DNA of 64,000 bases from Methyloversatilis sp. RAC08 (GCF_001713355.1 NZ_CP016448.1:2108001-2172000); one strand, 5' to 3'. Shown: positions 8,937 to 17,877, numbered from the stretch's first letter. Notes: generated by a model from the letters alone, not told the origin. Numbers and translations are program-made.

Positions 8937-9761
8937 ATGAACACTCGAACATCCTACTTGCGGCTCGAGGACAAGGTCGCCATCGTGACCGGTGCCGCCG
9001 GCATCATCGGCAGCGTGATCGCCCGACGTCTCGTCGGATTCGGTGCCAGGGTCGCGCTCGTGGACATCGACGCAGCCGGCCTCGAAAGGCTGGCCGAAGA
9101 GATCGGCAGAGAACAGGACGATAGCGCCTGCATTCGTGCCTTTGCCTGCGACCTGGCGGATGCCGGCGCCATCACCCGCACGGTCGGCGACATCGTTGCC
9201 TGGAGTTCGCGCATCGACGTGCTGTTCAACAACGCGGCAAGCAAGACCGGCGACCTCGCACGCTTCTTCGACCCGGTCGACACGTACTCGCTGGACACCT
9301 GGCACGAAGTCATGGCGGTCAATGTGGACGGCCTGTTCGTCATGGCGCGGGAATGCGCGGCGCGCATGCGCGAAGTTGGGGGAGGTGCCATTGTGCAGAC
9401 GGCGTCCATCTACGGTGCCATGGCGCCCGACATGCGCATCTACGAGGGCTCGTTCTATCTCGGTCAGCAGATCAACACGCCACCGGTCTATGCGGCATCA
9501 AAGGGCGCCGTCATCTCGCTGACGCGCTATCTGGCCGCACTGTGGGCGGCCGATGGCATCCGCGTGAATGCCATTTCGCCGGGTGGCGTATCGAGCGGGC
9601 AGAATGGTGTTTTCCATGACAGGTATCGGGCGCGGGTGCCGATGGGTCGCATGGCCGAGGCGCAGGAGATCGCCGACGCGGCGCTGTTTCTTGCCTCACC
9701 GGCATCGGCCTACATGACCGGCCAGAATCTGCTGGTCGACGGGGGATTGTCGATATGGTGA
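8937..9761 (+). CDS. short-chain dehydrogenase/reductase (PtmA-like)
   Basis: 274 aa classical SDR. The cofactor motif VTGAAGIIGS lies near residues 18-27, NNAAS near 98, the catalytic Ser in QTASIYG near 155, and YAASK (Tyr/Lys of the active site) near 183. The C-terminus ends with YMTGQNLLVDGG, the usual SDR substrate/NAD loop. The resemblance to PtmA-type enzymes of flagellin nonulosonate loci is from genomic context plus SDR motifs; the redox step is not known. It starts 22 nt after the Gfo/Idh/MocA gene and overlaps the NeuB-like gene by 7 nt, so it belongs to the same transcript. Confidence 0.75.
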   Translation: MNTRTSYLRLEDKVAIVTGAAGIIGSVIARRLVGFGARVALVDIDAAGLERLAEEIGREQDDSACIRAFACDLADAGAITRTVGDIVAWSSRIDVLFNNAASKTGDLARFFDPVDTYSLDTWHEVMAVNVDGLFVMARECAARMREVGGGAIVQTASIYGAMAPDMRIYEGSFYLGQQINTPPVYAASKGAVISLTRYLAALWAADGIRVNAISPGGVSSGQNGVFHDRYRARVPMGRMAEAQEIADAALFLASPASAYMTGQNLLVDGGLSIW

Positions 9762-10819
9762 GCAGCCGGGCATCGACGGTGCCGCAGCGCTGCCTGATCA
9801 TCGCCGAGGCCGGTGTCAATCACAACGGTTCGGAAGACAACGCGCTGAGACTGGTGGACGCCGCGGTGGCGGCCGGCGCCGACATCGTCAAGTTCCAGAC
9901 CTTCAAGGCGGATCGCCTGGTGACACGGGCCGCGAAGAAGGCTGCGTACCAGGAAACCCAGACCGGGGAAGGCGACCAGTATTCCATGCTCAAGGCGCTC
10001 GAGCTGGACGAGGACGCACACGCGCGCATCGCCCGTCACTGTGCGGAGCAGGGCATCGAATTTCTGTCGACCGGGTTTGACGAGGCATCGACCGATTTCC
10101 TGGTGTCACTGGGCATACGCCGGCTCAAGCTGCCTTCCGGCGAACTGACGAACGCGCCTTTCGTCCGTTTTCTTGCGTCCAGAGGCTTGCCGCTCATCGT
10201 ATCGACCGGCATGGCCACCCTCGATGAGGTTGCGCAGGCGGTCGACTGGGTGCGTGACGCACGGCTGGCGGCTGGCCACGATGCTCCGTTGGCCGAAGTC
10301 CTGACGCTGCTGCATTGCACGTCGAACTATCCGACGCCACTGAGCGACGTGAATCTGCTTGCGATGCGCACGCTGCAGGACCGCTTCGGCTTGCCGGTCG
10401 GCTACTCCGATCACACGGCGGGCATCTTCGTCGCGCCGCTGGCGCGCGCACTCGGTGCCAGCGTGTTCGAAAAGCACTTTACCCTCGACCGCACCATGCC
10501 GGGCCCTGACCATGCCGCGTCGCTCGAACCGGCCGAACTGGCCCGGATGGTCAGCGCCATCCGCGATACCGAACTGATACTCGGTGACGGCTTCAAGGCG
10601 CCGACCGGGCCGGAACTCGAGGTCAGGGTGGCGGCTCGACGCAGCGTGACGCTCGCGGGTGACGTACGAACCGGACAACAGCTGCGTGCTGAAGACCTCA
10701 CGCTGATGCGGCCCGGCAACGGCATCCCGCCGGCAGAGCTGGACAGCGTTATCGGACGCACTGTCATCCGTTCGATGCAGGCGGGCGATACCCTGCACCG
10801 GGAAGATCTTGCGCCGTGA
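9755..10819 (+). CDS. neuB: N-acylneuraminate/legionaminate synthase (NeuB family)
   Basis: 354 aa, full length. It condenses a 2-acetamido hexose with phosphoenolpyruvate to a nine-carbon sialic-acid-like sugar. The TIM-barrel NeuB domain begins with IIAEAGVNHNG (residues 15-25) and includes VKFQTFKAD (about 49) and the metal/PEP region GYSDHTAG (about 216) with FEKHFTLDR (about 239). The last ~60 residues form the antifreeze-like SAF domain (RRSVTLAGDVRTGQ to the C-terminus) typical of NeuB, LegI and PseI. With a hydrolysing 2-epimerase and a PglE/LegC-type aminotransferase next to it, LegI activity is more likely than NeuAc synthase. The ATG sits inside the SDR end and its stop overlaps the next GTG (GTGA). 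Confidence 0.88.
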   Translation: MVSSRASTVPQRCLIIAEAGVNHNGSEDNALRLVDAAVAAGADIVKFQTFKADRLVTRAAKKAAYQETQTGEGDQYSMLKALELDEDAHARIARHCAEQGIEFLSTGFDEASTDFLVSLGIRRLKLPSGELTNAPFVRFLASRGLPLIVSTGMATLDEVAQAVDWVRDARLAAGHDAPLAEVLTLLHCTSNYPTPLSDVNLLAMRTLQDRFGLPVGYSDHTAGIFVAPLARALGASVFEKHFTLDRTMPGPDHAASLEPAELARMVSAIRDTELILGDGFKAPTGPELEVRVAARRSVTLAGDVRTGQQLRAEDLTLMRPGNGIPPAELDSVIGRTVIRSMQAGDTLHREDLAP

Positions 10820-11946
10820 GACGCATTGTCTACGTCACGGGTACGCGCGCGGATTTCGGGCTGATGCAACGTACGCTGAGCGCGATCCACCGCGATTCCC
10901 GGCTCGACCTCGGACTGTGCGTCACCGGCATGCATCTGCTGCCGGCCTACGGTGAAACGGTTCACGAGATTGAGGGCTTCGGGCTGAAGATCATCGGTCG
11001 CATACCGGTTGTTCTCGACGGCACTTCGGGCGCGACGATGGCTCGGGCGCTGGCCGTCCAGCTGGATGGAATGACGCGCCTGTTCGAGGACTATCGCCCG
11101 GACCTCGTGCTGGTGCTGGGTGATCGGGGGGAAATGCTGGCCGCCGCGCTGGCCGCCCTTCACCTGAATATTCCGACGGCACACATCCACGGAGGCGAGT
11201 TGTCGGGTACCGTGGATGAGCCGGTCCGACACGCGATTTCGAAGATTTCGCACTATCATTTCACCAGCACCGAAGGGGCGCGACAGCGGCTGATACGCAT
11301 GGGCGAGCGACCTGAGCACGTTTTTGTTTCGGGCGCACCGGGCCTGGACGGGCTGACCGATGCGGTCGCTACCGATCGCTCTGCGCTGAGCCTTCGCTTC
11401 GGATTCGATCCGGCACGGCCGCTGGCGCTGATGGTGTTTCACCCCGTGCTGCAGGAAGCCGATACCGCGCGCCACCAGGCACGCATGCTGCTCGATGCAC
11501 TGCATGACCGGGGTTGCCAGACGATCTGCCTGCTGCCGAACAGTGATGCAGGCGGTGCAGCGGTGCGGGCCGAGATCGAGGCGCGTTCGTCGGCGCCGGA
11601 CTGCGCAGTGCTGGCGCATCTGCCGCGCGATGAGTATCTGACGTGTCTGGCGTGCGCTGACGTGCTTGTCGGCAATTCGAGCAGCGGCATCATCGAGGCG
11701 GCGAGTTTCGGGTTGCCGGTCGTCAATGTAGGCACCCGTCAGCACGGCCGCGAACGCAGCAGCAACGTCATCGACAGCGAGCCAGGCCGTCCGGCGCTCG
11801 ACGAAGCCCTCGACGCCGCGCTGAAGCGTGGCCGGCAGGTCTGCGAAAACGTCTATGGCGACGGGCAGACGAGTCGGCGTATCGTCGAATGGCTCGCCAC
11901 GTTGCCGCTTGATGCTGACTTGATGAATAAACAGAATGCCTACTGA
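10816..11946 (+). CDS. neuC: hydrolysing UDP-N-acetylglucosamine 2-epimerase (NeuC/LegG family)
   Basis: 376 aa starting at a GTG that overlaps the NeuB stop. The family releases UDP and inverts C2 to give the free ManNAc-type sugar that NeuB uses. Visible motifs are VTGTRADFG (residues 7-15), LVLGDRGEM (about 97), IHGGELSGTVDE (about 124), the active-site region HYHFTST, and VGNSSSGIIEAASFGLPVVN near 286-305 in the second lobe, all standard for NeuC. In a legionaminic pathway the substrate would be the UDP-2,4-diacetamido-trideoxyglucose made by the dehydratase, aminotransferase and acetyltransferase of this operon. It overlaps the acetyltransferase gene by 11 nt. Confidence 0.88.
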   Translation: MRRIVYVTGTRADFGLMQRTLSAIHRDSRLDLGLCVTGMHLLPAYGETVHEIEGFGLKIIGRIPVVLDGTSGATMARALAVQLDGMTRLFEDYRPDLVLVLGDRGEMLAAALAALHLNIPTAHIHGGELSGTVDEPVRHAISKISHYHFTSTEGARQRLIRMGERPEHVFVSGAPGLDGLTDAVATDRSALSLRFGFDPARPLALMVFHPVLQEADTARHQARMLLDALHDRGCQTICLLPNSDAGGAAVRAEIEARSSAPDCAVLAHLPRDEYLTCLACADVLVGNSSSGIIEAASFGLPVVNVGTRQHGRERSSNVIDSEPGRPALDEALDAALKRGRQVCENVYGDGQTSRRIVEWLATLPLDADLMNKQNAY

Positions 11947-12556
11947 CATCTGTCTGCTGATCGGCGCGGGCGGCCATGGCTGCGTGGTCCTCGATGCGCT
12001 CCTGCAGGCCAGCCCGGAAATCGACGTGTGTGTGCGCGACGACGCCCCGACATCCTTGCCTCTTCTGGGCCGGACGGTCGTCAGCCCCGCATTGCCACCC
12101 GGGGCATTCGAAGGGTCGGTGCATGTCGCCATCGGTTCCAATGAAGTCCGGTGTCGTCTGGCCAGGCTGATGTGCGAGCGGGGCGGTCGATTGCTGCGGG
12201 TCGTGCATCCCATGGCCACGGTATCGCCGCATGCGACGCTGGGCGACGGCGCGTTCATCGCCGCACGGGCCGTCGTCGCGCCGCGCGCGCGCGTCGGAGA
12301 CGGTGTGATCGTGAATCACGGCGCGGTCGTGGATCACGACTGCGAGGTAGGGGCGTGGAGCCATATTGCGCCGGGATCGGTGCTGGGCGGTGGCGTCACC
12401 GTAGGGCGGCGCGTACTGGTAGGCAGCGGTGCCATCATCCTGCCCGGCCTGCACATCGGGGATGACGCGATCATCGGCGCCGGTGCAGTGGTCACGCAAG
12501 ACGTTGCTGAGGGACAATTGAAAGTCGGCATTCCGGCGCGAAACAGACATGGATAG
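11936..12556 (+). CDS. NeuD/PglD/LegH-family sugar acetyltransferase
   Basis: 206 aa, two domains. Residues 1-~75 are a small Rossmann-like UDP-sugar binding part beginning with LIGAGGHGCVVLDAL. From about residue 85 it is a left-handed beta-helix with hexapeptide repeats (ATLGDGAFI, ARVGDGVIV, GVTVGRRVLVGSG) ending IIGAGAVVTQDV. The His expected to activate the amino group is in NHGAVVDHDCEVG near residue 125. The family acetylates UDP-4-amino sugars (PglD, LegH) or is linked to sialate O-acetylation (NeuD). Given the adjacent aminotransferase, N-acetylation at C4 is the likely role. It shares 8 nt with the next gene. Confidence 0.82.
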   Translation: MPTDICLLIGAGGHGCVVLDALLQASPEIDVCVRDDAPTSLPLLGRTVVSPALPPGAFEGSVHVAIGSNEVRCRLARLMCERGGRLLRVVHPMATVSPHATLGDGAFIAARAVVAPRARVGDGVIVNHGAVVDHDCEVGAWSHIAPGSVLGGGVTVGRRVLVGSGAIILPGLHIGDDAIIGAGAVVTQDVAEGQLKVGIPARNRHG

Positions 12557-14027
12557 CGTAAAGAAACTTCTGATAGACGAGCAGGCTGACATACGTACGG
12601 CCCTGGCCCAGCTGGAGCGGACGGCACGCGGTCTGCTGCTGCTCGTCGATGGCGACGGCCGGCTCAAGCGGACAGTGACCGATGGTGACTTGCGTCGGCT
12701 GCTGCTCAGCGGTGCGAACCTTGACGATCGTCTGTCGGATCTGCCCGCCTGCGAGCCGAAAACCATCAGCGACGATGCCAGTCCGGAGGCCGCACTTGAA
12801 TTGATGAACCGCCACCGGGTGGACCATATCCCACAGATCGATGAGGCAGGGCGTCCTTCGGGGCTGCTGCTCCGGCGCGATCTGTGCAGTCCCATCCTGC
12901 TGTCCACGCCGCACCTCGGCAGCGGCGAGCGGGGTTTTGTGGACGATGCGTTCCGCACGAACTGGATCGCCCCGCTCGGCCCGAACGTCGATGCCTTCGA
13001 AACCGAGCTGGCCGCTCATGTGGGTATCGGTCACGCTGCGGCATTGTCCTCGGGTACCGCGGCCATCCATCTGGCGCTTGATCTGCTGGGCGTGGGACCG
13101 GGCGACGAGGTGTTCTGCTCGACGCTGACTTTCGTCGCCACCGCCAACCCGATCCTGTACCAGCGTGCCACGCCGATCTTCATCGATTCGGAGCCCGGTA
13201 CATGGAACATGTCGGTGCCTGCGCTGCAGCGGGCGCTGGCTGACGCAGATCGACGCGGACGTCTTCCAGCCGCCGTCATCGTCGTCAATCTCTATGGCCA
13301 GAGTGCCGACATGGACCCGATTCTCGAAGTGTGCGGGCGCCATGGTGTTCCGGTGGTCGAGGACGCGGCGGAGTCACTCGGGGCGACGTATCGCGGAAAG
13401 GCCAGCGGCACGCTCGGAAAGATCGGCATCTATTCCTTCAACGGCAACAAGATCATCACGACATCGGGTGGCGGCATGCTCGTGTCCGATGATGGCGAAC
13501 TGGTCGAACGGGCCCGGTTTCTGTCCACCCAGGGCAGAGAACCCGCTCCCTGGTATCTTCACAAGCGTGTTGCGTACAACTACCGCATGAGCAACATTCT
13601 TGCCGGCGTAGGACGCGGACAGCTGCAGGTGCTGGAAGAACGGGTTGCAGCCCGCCGCCGCGTGCTTGACCGCTATCGTGAAGCGCTGGCGGACATCAAG
13701 GGGCTGGGATGGATGCCCGAGGCGGACTTCGGCCGCTCGACCCGCTGGCTCAGCGTGTGCGTGCTCGATCCGGACGCCACGGATGTGACTCCGGCCGATT
13801 TCATCGCCGCACTGGCACGACAGAACATCGAGGCACGACACGTCTGGAATCCGATGCACCGGCAACCACTTTTCGCAGGCTGCGCCTATTTCCCGCACGA
13901 AGAGGGCTGCAGCTTCAGCGATCAGGCATTTCAAACGGGGGTGTGCCTGCCGTCGGGCTCCAGTCTGGAAGATTCGCAGATCGATCGAGTGTCCAGCGTC
14001 ATTCGCGATGCGCTCGTCCATCGTTGA
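12549..14027 (+). CDS. CBS-pair fused to DegT/DnrJ/EryC1 (LegC/PglE-type) aminotransferase
   Basis: 492 aa, about 110 longer than a usual PglE/LegC. Residues 1-~118 hold two CBS motifs (LLLVDGDGRLKRTVTDGDLRR and HIPQIDEAGRPSGLLLRRDL). From residue ~119 it is a complete PLP aminotransferase of the UDP-4-keto-6-deoxy-GlcNAc class: ILLSTPHLGSG, NWIAPLGPNVDAFE, SSGTAAIHLAL, VVEDAAESLGATY and the PLP lysine in FNGNKIITT (about K301). It should transfer an amino group from glutamate to C4 of the keto sugar made by the downstream dehydratase. CBS pairs in this pathway normally sit on PtmE-type nucleotidyltransferases, so the fusion is unusual; the CBS part could sense a nucleotide and control flux. 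The boundary between the two parts lies in a single uninterrupted frame. Confidence 0.82.
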   Translation: MDSVKKLLIDEQADIRTALAQLERTARGLLLLVDGDGRLKRTVTDGDLRRLLLSGANLDDRLSDLPACEPKTISDDASPEAALELMNRHRVDHIPQIDEAGRPSGLLLRRDLCSPILLSTPHLGSGERGFVDDAFRTNWIAPLGPNVDAFETELAAHVGIGHAAALSSGTAAIHLALDLLGVGPGDEVFCSTLTFVATANPILYQRATPIFIDSEPGTWNMSVPALQRALADADRRGRLPAAVIVVNLYGQSADMDPILEVCGRHGVPVVEDAAESLGATYRGKASGTLGKIGIYSFNGNKIITTSGGGMLVSDDGELVERARFLSTQGREPAPWYLHKRVAYNYRMSNILAGVGRGQLQVLEERVAARRRVLDRYREALADIKGLGWMPEADFGRSTRWLSVCVLDPDATDVTPADFIAALARQNIEARHVWNPMHRQPLFAGCAYFPHEEGCSFSDQAFQTGVCLPSGSSLEDSQIDRVSSVIRDALVHR

Positions 14028-14117
14028 CCATCCGATGATTACCACGCCCGCAATCAGCCGATCACGGATGCTGCTCCCCGGTGCTTCCGCGCGCTTGTGC
14101 GATGAAGGGGCCCGCCC

Positions 14118-16025
14118 ATGACGATTCTGTCGCGTTCCAGTGTTGTGTTTCTTGGCGATGCAGCGCTGGCTGCCGCCGCCTGGTATCTGTCGTTCCTGCT
14201 TCGCTTCAATCTTTCGATTCCGCCGGAATACGTGCCGTCCATGCTGGCTATCCTGCCCTGGGTCGTCTGTGCGCAAGCGGTGGTGTTCCGGCTGTTCGGC
14301 CTGTATCGGAGCATCTGGCGGTTTGCCAGCCTGCCGGATCTGCAGCGCCTCGTCGTCACGATCGGAGCGGCGGCACTGCTTGCGCCCTTGCTGGTATGGC
14401 TGATCAAGCCGGAAGGCATCGTACCGCGCACCATCTATGTGCTCGATCCCATCCTGCTGATCCTGCTCATGGGTGGCGCGCGATTCGCGTATCGCGCATG
14501 GCGTGATCATCGCGAATTCGGCGCCGCCGCGACGCAGGGGAAACCCGTGCTCATTCTGGGCGCCGGCGAGTCGGCTCTCAGCCTGCTGCGCGAGATCGGC
14601 CGCTCGGGCCAGTGGCGCGTGGTCGGACTGCTCGACGACAATCCGAAGAAGCACGACCGTACGGTTTATGGGCACAAGGTGCTGGGAGGCCTCGATTCGC
14701 TCGCCCGGCAGGCGCTCGATCTGAAGGTGTCGCACGCCATCATAGCCATGCCCTCCGCGTCGCACGAGGCGCGGCGCAAAGCGGCCAACGCCTGCGTCCG
14801 CGCCGGCGTCAAGCCGATGACGGTGCCGTCCTTCGATGACCTGATCAGCGGCAAGGTGGCGGTGGCTGCGGTGCGCGAGGTGGAAGTCGAGGATCTGCTC
14901 GGACGCGATCCGGTGAAGATCGACGCGCCGCGTCTGCGTCAGCTGATCGAAGGTCAGGTGGTCATGGTGACCGGCGCTGGCGGCTCGATCGGTTCCGAGC
15001 TGTGCCGGCAGATCGCGCGCTTTGCGCCATCGGCCATCGTGGCGTTCGAACGCGGCGAGTTCTTTCTCTACAACCTGGTCGAAGAGTTCTCCGAAGTCTT
15101 CCCGCAGATTCGCATCGAACCGGTGATCGGCGATGTGCGCGAAGAGGCCCGACTCACGCTGGCGATGCAGCAGTTCCGTCCGGTGGTGGTGTTCCATGCC
15201 GCGGCGTACAAGCACGTGCCGCTGATGGAAGGCGTGAATGCAGTCGAGGCCATACGCAATAACGTGGGTGGCACGCTGGCCGCGGCGCGCGCCGCGCAGC
15301 TCTGCGGCGTGCCGCGCTTCGTGCTGGTGTCCACAGACAAGGCGGTCAATCCGGTCAATGTGATGGGGGCCACCAAGCGGTTTGCCGAGATGGCCTGCCA
15401 GGCACTGGCGGCGCGTGGCGGTGCGACGGCCTTCAGCACGGTGCGCTTCGGCAACGTGCTGGGCAGCGCCGGCAGCGTGATTCCGAAGTTCCAGGAACAG
15501 ATCGCCCGGGGTGGACCGGTCACGGTCACCCATCCGGACATCATCCGCTACTTCATGTCGATTCCCGAAGCTGCGCAGCTGGTGCTGCAGGCGGCGCTGA
15601 TGGGTGAGGGCGGCGAGATTTTCGTGCTCGACATGGGCGAACCGGTGCGCATCGCCGATCTGGCGCGCGACATGATCCGGCTGTCCGGCGCGTCCGAATC
15701 CGAGGTGAAGATCCAGTTCACGGGTCTGCGCGCCGGTGAGAAGCTGTACGAAGAACTGCTGGCAAGCGATGAAACGACGCGGCCCACCCATCACCCCAAG
15801 GTGCGCATCGCGCGTGCCCGCGCGATGGATGACACGCTGTGGCTGGGCAGGCTCGAACGCTGGCTGTCCGGCCCGCTGCCGGTCGAACCGGCGGCCCTGC
15901 GCAACGAACTGGCGCAGTGGGTGCCGGAATACAAGCCGCAGCACGACATGCCGCAGGCGGCGCTGCCTGCAGCGGACGCCGCGACTGCCGGCCCGGGTGC
16001 GGACCATGGAACCGGCCGCACGTGA
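14118..16025 (+). CDS. membrane-bound UDP-GlcNAc 4,6-dehydratase of the FlaA1/WbpM/PglF family
   Basis: 635 aa. The N-terminal ~115 residues contain four hydrophobic helices (first AALAAAAWYLSFLL), followed by a CoA-binding-like Rossmann unit (PVLILGAGESALSLLREI, about 144-161) and a C-terminal SDR dehydratase domain with VTGAGGSIGSELCRQI near 283-298. The catalytic segment reads STDKAVNPVNVMGATKRFAE; the usual Tyr of YxxxK is replaced by Met, as known for the long FlaA1/WbpM enzymes. It makes UDP-4-keto-6-deoxy-GlcNAc, the entry step for bacillosamine and legionaminate. Length and domain order match PglF/WbpM. A 90-nt gap precedes it and it ends in a GTGA overlap with apaH. Confidence 0.88.
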   Translation: MTILSRSSVVFLGDAALAAAAWYLSFLLRFNLSIPPEYVPSMLAILPWVVCAQAVVFRLFGLYRSIWRFASLPDLQRLVVTIGAAALLAPLLVWLIKPEGIVPRTIYVLDPILLILLMGGARFAYRAWRDHREFGAAATQGKPVLILGAGESALSLLREIGRSGQWRVVGLLDDNPKKHDRTVYGHKVLGGLDSLARQALDLKVSHAIIAMPSASHEARRKAANACVRAGVKPMTVPSFDDLISGKVAVAAVREVEVEDLLGRDPVKIDAPRLRQLIEGQVVMVTGAGGSIGSELCRQIARFAPSAIVAFERGEFFLYNLVEEFSEVFPQIRIEPVIGDVREEARLTLAMQQFRPVVVFHAAAYKHVPLMEGVNAVEAIRNNVGGTLAAARAAQLCGVPRFVLVSTDKAVNPVNVMGATKRFAEMACQALAARGGATAFSTVRFGNVLGSAGSVIPKFQEQIARGGPVTVTHPDIIRYFMSIPEAAQLVLQAALMGEGGEIFVLDMGEPVRIADLARDMIRLSGASESEVKIQFTGLRAGEKLYEELLASDETTRPTHHPKVRIARARAMDDTLWLGRLERWLSGPLPVEPAALRNELAQWVPEYKPQHDMPQAALPAADAATAGPGADHGTGRT

Positions 16026-16837
16026 GCACCTACGCGATCGGCGATCTGCAAGGCTGTTTCGATCCACTCGAAGCGCTGCTTGACCATTGCGGCTTCGATC
16101 GCAGACACGATCGCCTTTGGTTCGTCGGCGATCTGGTCAATCGAGGCCCGAAATCGCTCGAAACGCTGCGCTTCGTGCGCGATCTGGGCGACGCCGCCGT
16201 CACCGTGCTCGGCAACCACGACCTTTCGCTGCTGATGATCGCGGCCGGTCAGGGCAAGCGGCACCGGCTAGACACCTTTCACCATGTGCTCGATGCACCC
16301 GATGGCGACGAATTGATCGACTGGCTGCGCCAGCGCCCGATGATGCACGTCGAGGGCGACTACGCCATGGTCCACGCCGGCCTGTTGCCGCAGTGGGACA
16401 TCGCGCAGGCGCAGGTGCTGGCGCACGAGGTCGAGGCGGCGCTGCGCGGGCCGCAGTCGGTCGAATTCATGCAGCGCATGTGGGGCAGCGAACCGGCACA
16501 GTGGCAGGATGAACTGCACGGCTGGGACCGCCTGCGCATCGTCGTCAATGCGCTCACCCGCATGCGCTTCTGCACACCGGAGGGGCGCATGGAATTCCAC
16601 AGCAAGGGCGCGCCCGAAGAGCCGCCGGATGGCTATCTGCCGTGGTTCGACAACGCTGCCGCGCGCTGGCGCAGCCACACGGTGGTGTGCGGTCACTGGT
16701 CGGCCCTCGGATATCGCAGCGCTGACCACGTCATCGCACTCGATTCCGGCTGTCTGTGGGGTGGCGCGCTGACCGCGCTGCGGCTGGAAGACCGCGCGGT
16801 CTTCCAGGTGCCGTGCGAGCGCTGCGCGACGTTCTGA
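16022..16837 (+). CDS. apaH: symmetrical bis(5'-nucleosyl)-tetraphosphatase ApaH
   Basis: 271 aa from the GTG that overlaps the previous stop (GTGA); longer in-frame starts fall inside the dehydratase gene. It splits Ap4A into two ADP. Metallophosphatase motifs are clear: AIGDLQGC (residues 5-12, GDxxG), VGDLVNRGP (about 37-45, GDxxxRG), LGNHD (about 63-67, GNHD), and HAGLLPQW plus CGHWSALGY and IALDSGC in the C-terminal half. The length is normal. Although co-transcribed with the glycan genes by position, it is a housekeeping enzyme and the linkage may have no functional meaning. Confidence 0.95.
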   Translation: MSTYAIGDLQGCFDPLEALLDHCGFDRRHDRLWFVGDLVNRGPKSLETLRFVRDLGDAAVTVLGNHDLSLLMIAAGQGKRHRLDTFHHVLDAPDGDELIDWLRQRPMMHVEGDYAMVHAGLLPQWDIAQAQVLAHEVEAALRGPQSVEFMQRMWGSEPAQWQDELHGWDRLRIVVNALTRMRFCTPEGRMEFHSKGAPEEPPDGYLPWFDNAAARWRSHTVVCGHWSALGYRSADHVIALDSGCLWGGALTALRLEDRAVFQVPCERCATF

Positions 16838-17212
16838 GCCATCGGGCGCGCCTGCGGGAACGGCCGCCTGTGGGAATGGCGGCCTGCGGGAATGGCGGCC
16901 TGCGGGAGCGGCGGCCTGTGGGAGCGGCGGCCTCGCCGCGATCGTGCCTAGATGGTCGCTGTGCGAAGTGCGTATCGCGGCGAGGCCGCCGCTCCCACAG
17001 GACAGCTCCCACAGGACAGCTCCCACAGGACAGCTCCCACAGGACAGCTCCCACAGGACAGCTCCAACAGGGCCGCCCGCGGCTGTTGCTTTGGATCTGG
17101 ACGCAGTGCCCGCGTGCAGGGTCCGGCGCGGATGGCGCGTGGAAGATGTCGTGCGATCCGCGTTTTGCTGTCAACAGACTCTAGAATGCGGGCTCGCCTA
17201 CGGAGGACTTCC
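16838..17212 (+). repeat. REP-like palindromic repeat cluster 1 with tandem tail
   Basis: No gene lies in these 375 nt. A 25-bp arm (16918-16942, GTGGGAGCGGCGGCCTCGCC core) is inverted exactly at 16974-16998 with a 31-nt spacer. To the left are about four degenerate 16-bp units (consensus TGCGGGAATGGCGGCC). To the right are four perfect 14-bp units AGGACAGCTCCCAC (16999-17054) and a fifth with one change (17055-17068). The CTCCCAC end of each unit matches the outer end of the palindrome. Two more loci of the same family are at 20.2 and 27.1 kb. The promoter of the PTS operon must lie in 17069-17212; I see no convincing -35/-10 pair. Confidence 0.9.
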
Positions 17213-17620
17213 ATGATCGGGTTGTTTCTGATCACCCACAGCAGTTACGGCGAATCGCTGATCCAGTGCGCCTGCCATGTACTCAATACCCGGCCGGTGC
17301 AGATGGCGCAGCTGGGCGTGTCGGGTCAGGACGACCCGCTCGACCTGCTGCCGCTGGCCCGCAAGTGGCTGTCGGTCGTCGATACCGGAGACGGAGTGCT
17401 GCTGCTGACCGATGTGTTCGGCGCCACGCCGTCCAATCTCGCGCAGAAACTGTGCGAGCCGGGGCGGATCGAGGCGGTGGCCGGTGTAAATCTGCCGATG
17501 CTGCTGCGTACGCTGACTTACCGCGAACGCGAAACGCTGCAAGGTCTGGTGAACCGGGCGGTCAGCGGCGGTCGTGACGGAGTGATGGCCATGAGGACGA
17601 CGCGCGATGCCAAGACGTGA
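17213..17620 (+). CDS. PTS system mannose-type EIIA component
   Basis: 135 aa, single EIIA-Man domain (PTS fructose subfamily IIA). The phosphoryl-accepting His is H9 in FLITHSSYG, and VLLLTDVFGATPSN (about 62-75) is the family's second signature. The start ATG follows GGAGG by 6 nt. It overlaps the HPr gene by 14 nt and no EIIB or EIIC gene is nearby, so it should belong to a regulatory phosphorelay and not to sugar uptake, as in many betaproteobacteria. EIIA would receive phosphate from HPr-His15. Confidence 0.9.
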   Translation: MIGLFLITHSSYGESLIQCACHVLNTRPVQMAQLGVSGQDDPLDLLPLARKWLSVVDTGDGVLLLTDVFGATPSNLAQKLCEPGRIEAVAGVNLPMLLRTLTYRERETLQGLVNRAVSGGRDGVMAMRTTRDAKT

Positions 17621-17876
17621 CATCACCATCATCAACAAGCTGGGCCTGCATGCGCGCGCCTCGGCCAAGCTGACCCAGCTGGCCAGCCGTCATCAGTGCG
17701 AAGTCTGGCTGGAGCGCAACGGCCGTCGCATCAACGCCAAGAGCATCATGGGCGTGATGATGCTGGCCGCCGGCAAGGGCAGCACAATCACCATCGACAC
17801 CGAAGGCAGTGATGCCGACGCGGCGATGGCCGGGCTGGTCGCGCTGATCGAAGACCGTTTTGGCGAAGGCGAGTAA
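17607..17876 (+). CDS. ptsH: phosphocarrier protein HPr
   Basis: 89 aa, standard length. H15 in KLGLHARAS is the EI phosphorylation site, and S46 in AKSIMGVMML is the regulatory serine region used by HPr kinase/phosphatase in organisms that have it. No hprK gene is seen in this window. It is translationally linked to EIIA in front (14-nt overlap) and the EI GTG lies 1 nt after its stop, so the three make one transcript. Confidence 0.95.
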   Translation: MPRRDITIINKLGLHARASAKLTQLASRHQCEVWLERNGRRINAKSIMGVMMLAAGKGSTITIDTEGSDADAAMAGLVALIEDRFGEGE

Positions 17877-17877
17877 C

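Noticed and set aside
13374-16067. 897-aa minus-strand frame opposite the aminotransferase and dehydratase
   Set aside because: Shadow of two recognised enzymes; spans two genes and has no ribosome-binding site or domain.
16999-17068. Short tandem repeats that might suggest a CRISPR array
   Set aside because: The 14-bp units are directly adjacent without spacers and extend a REP palindrome; no cas genes are near.
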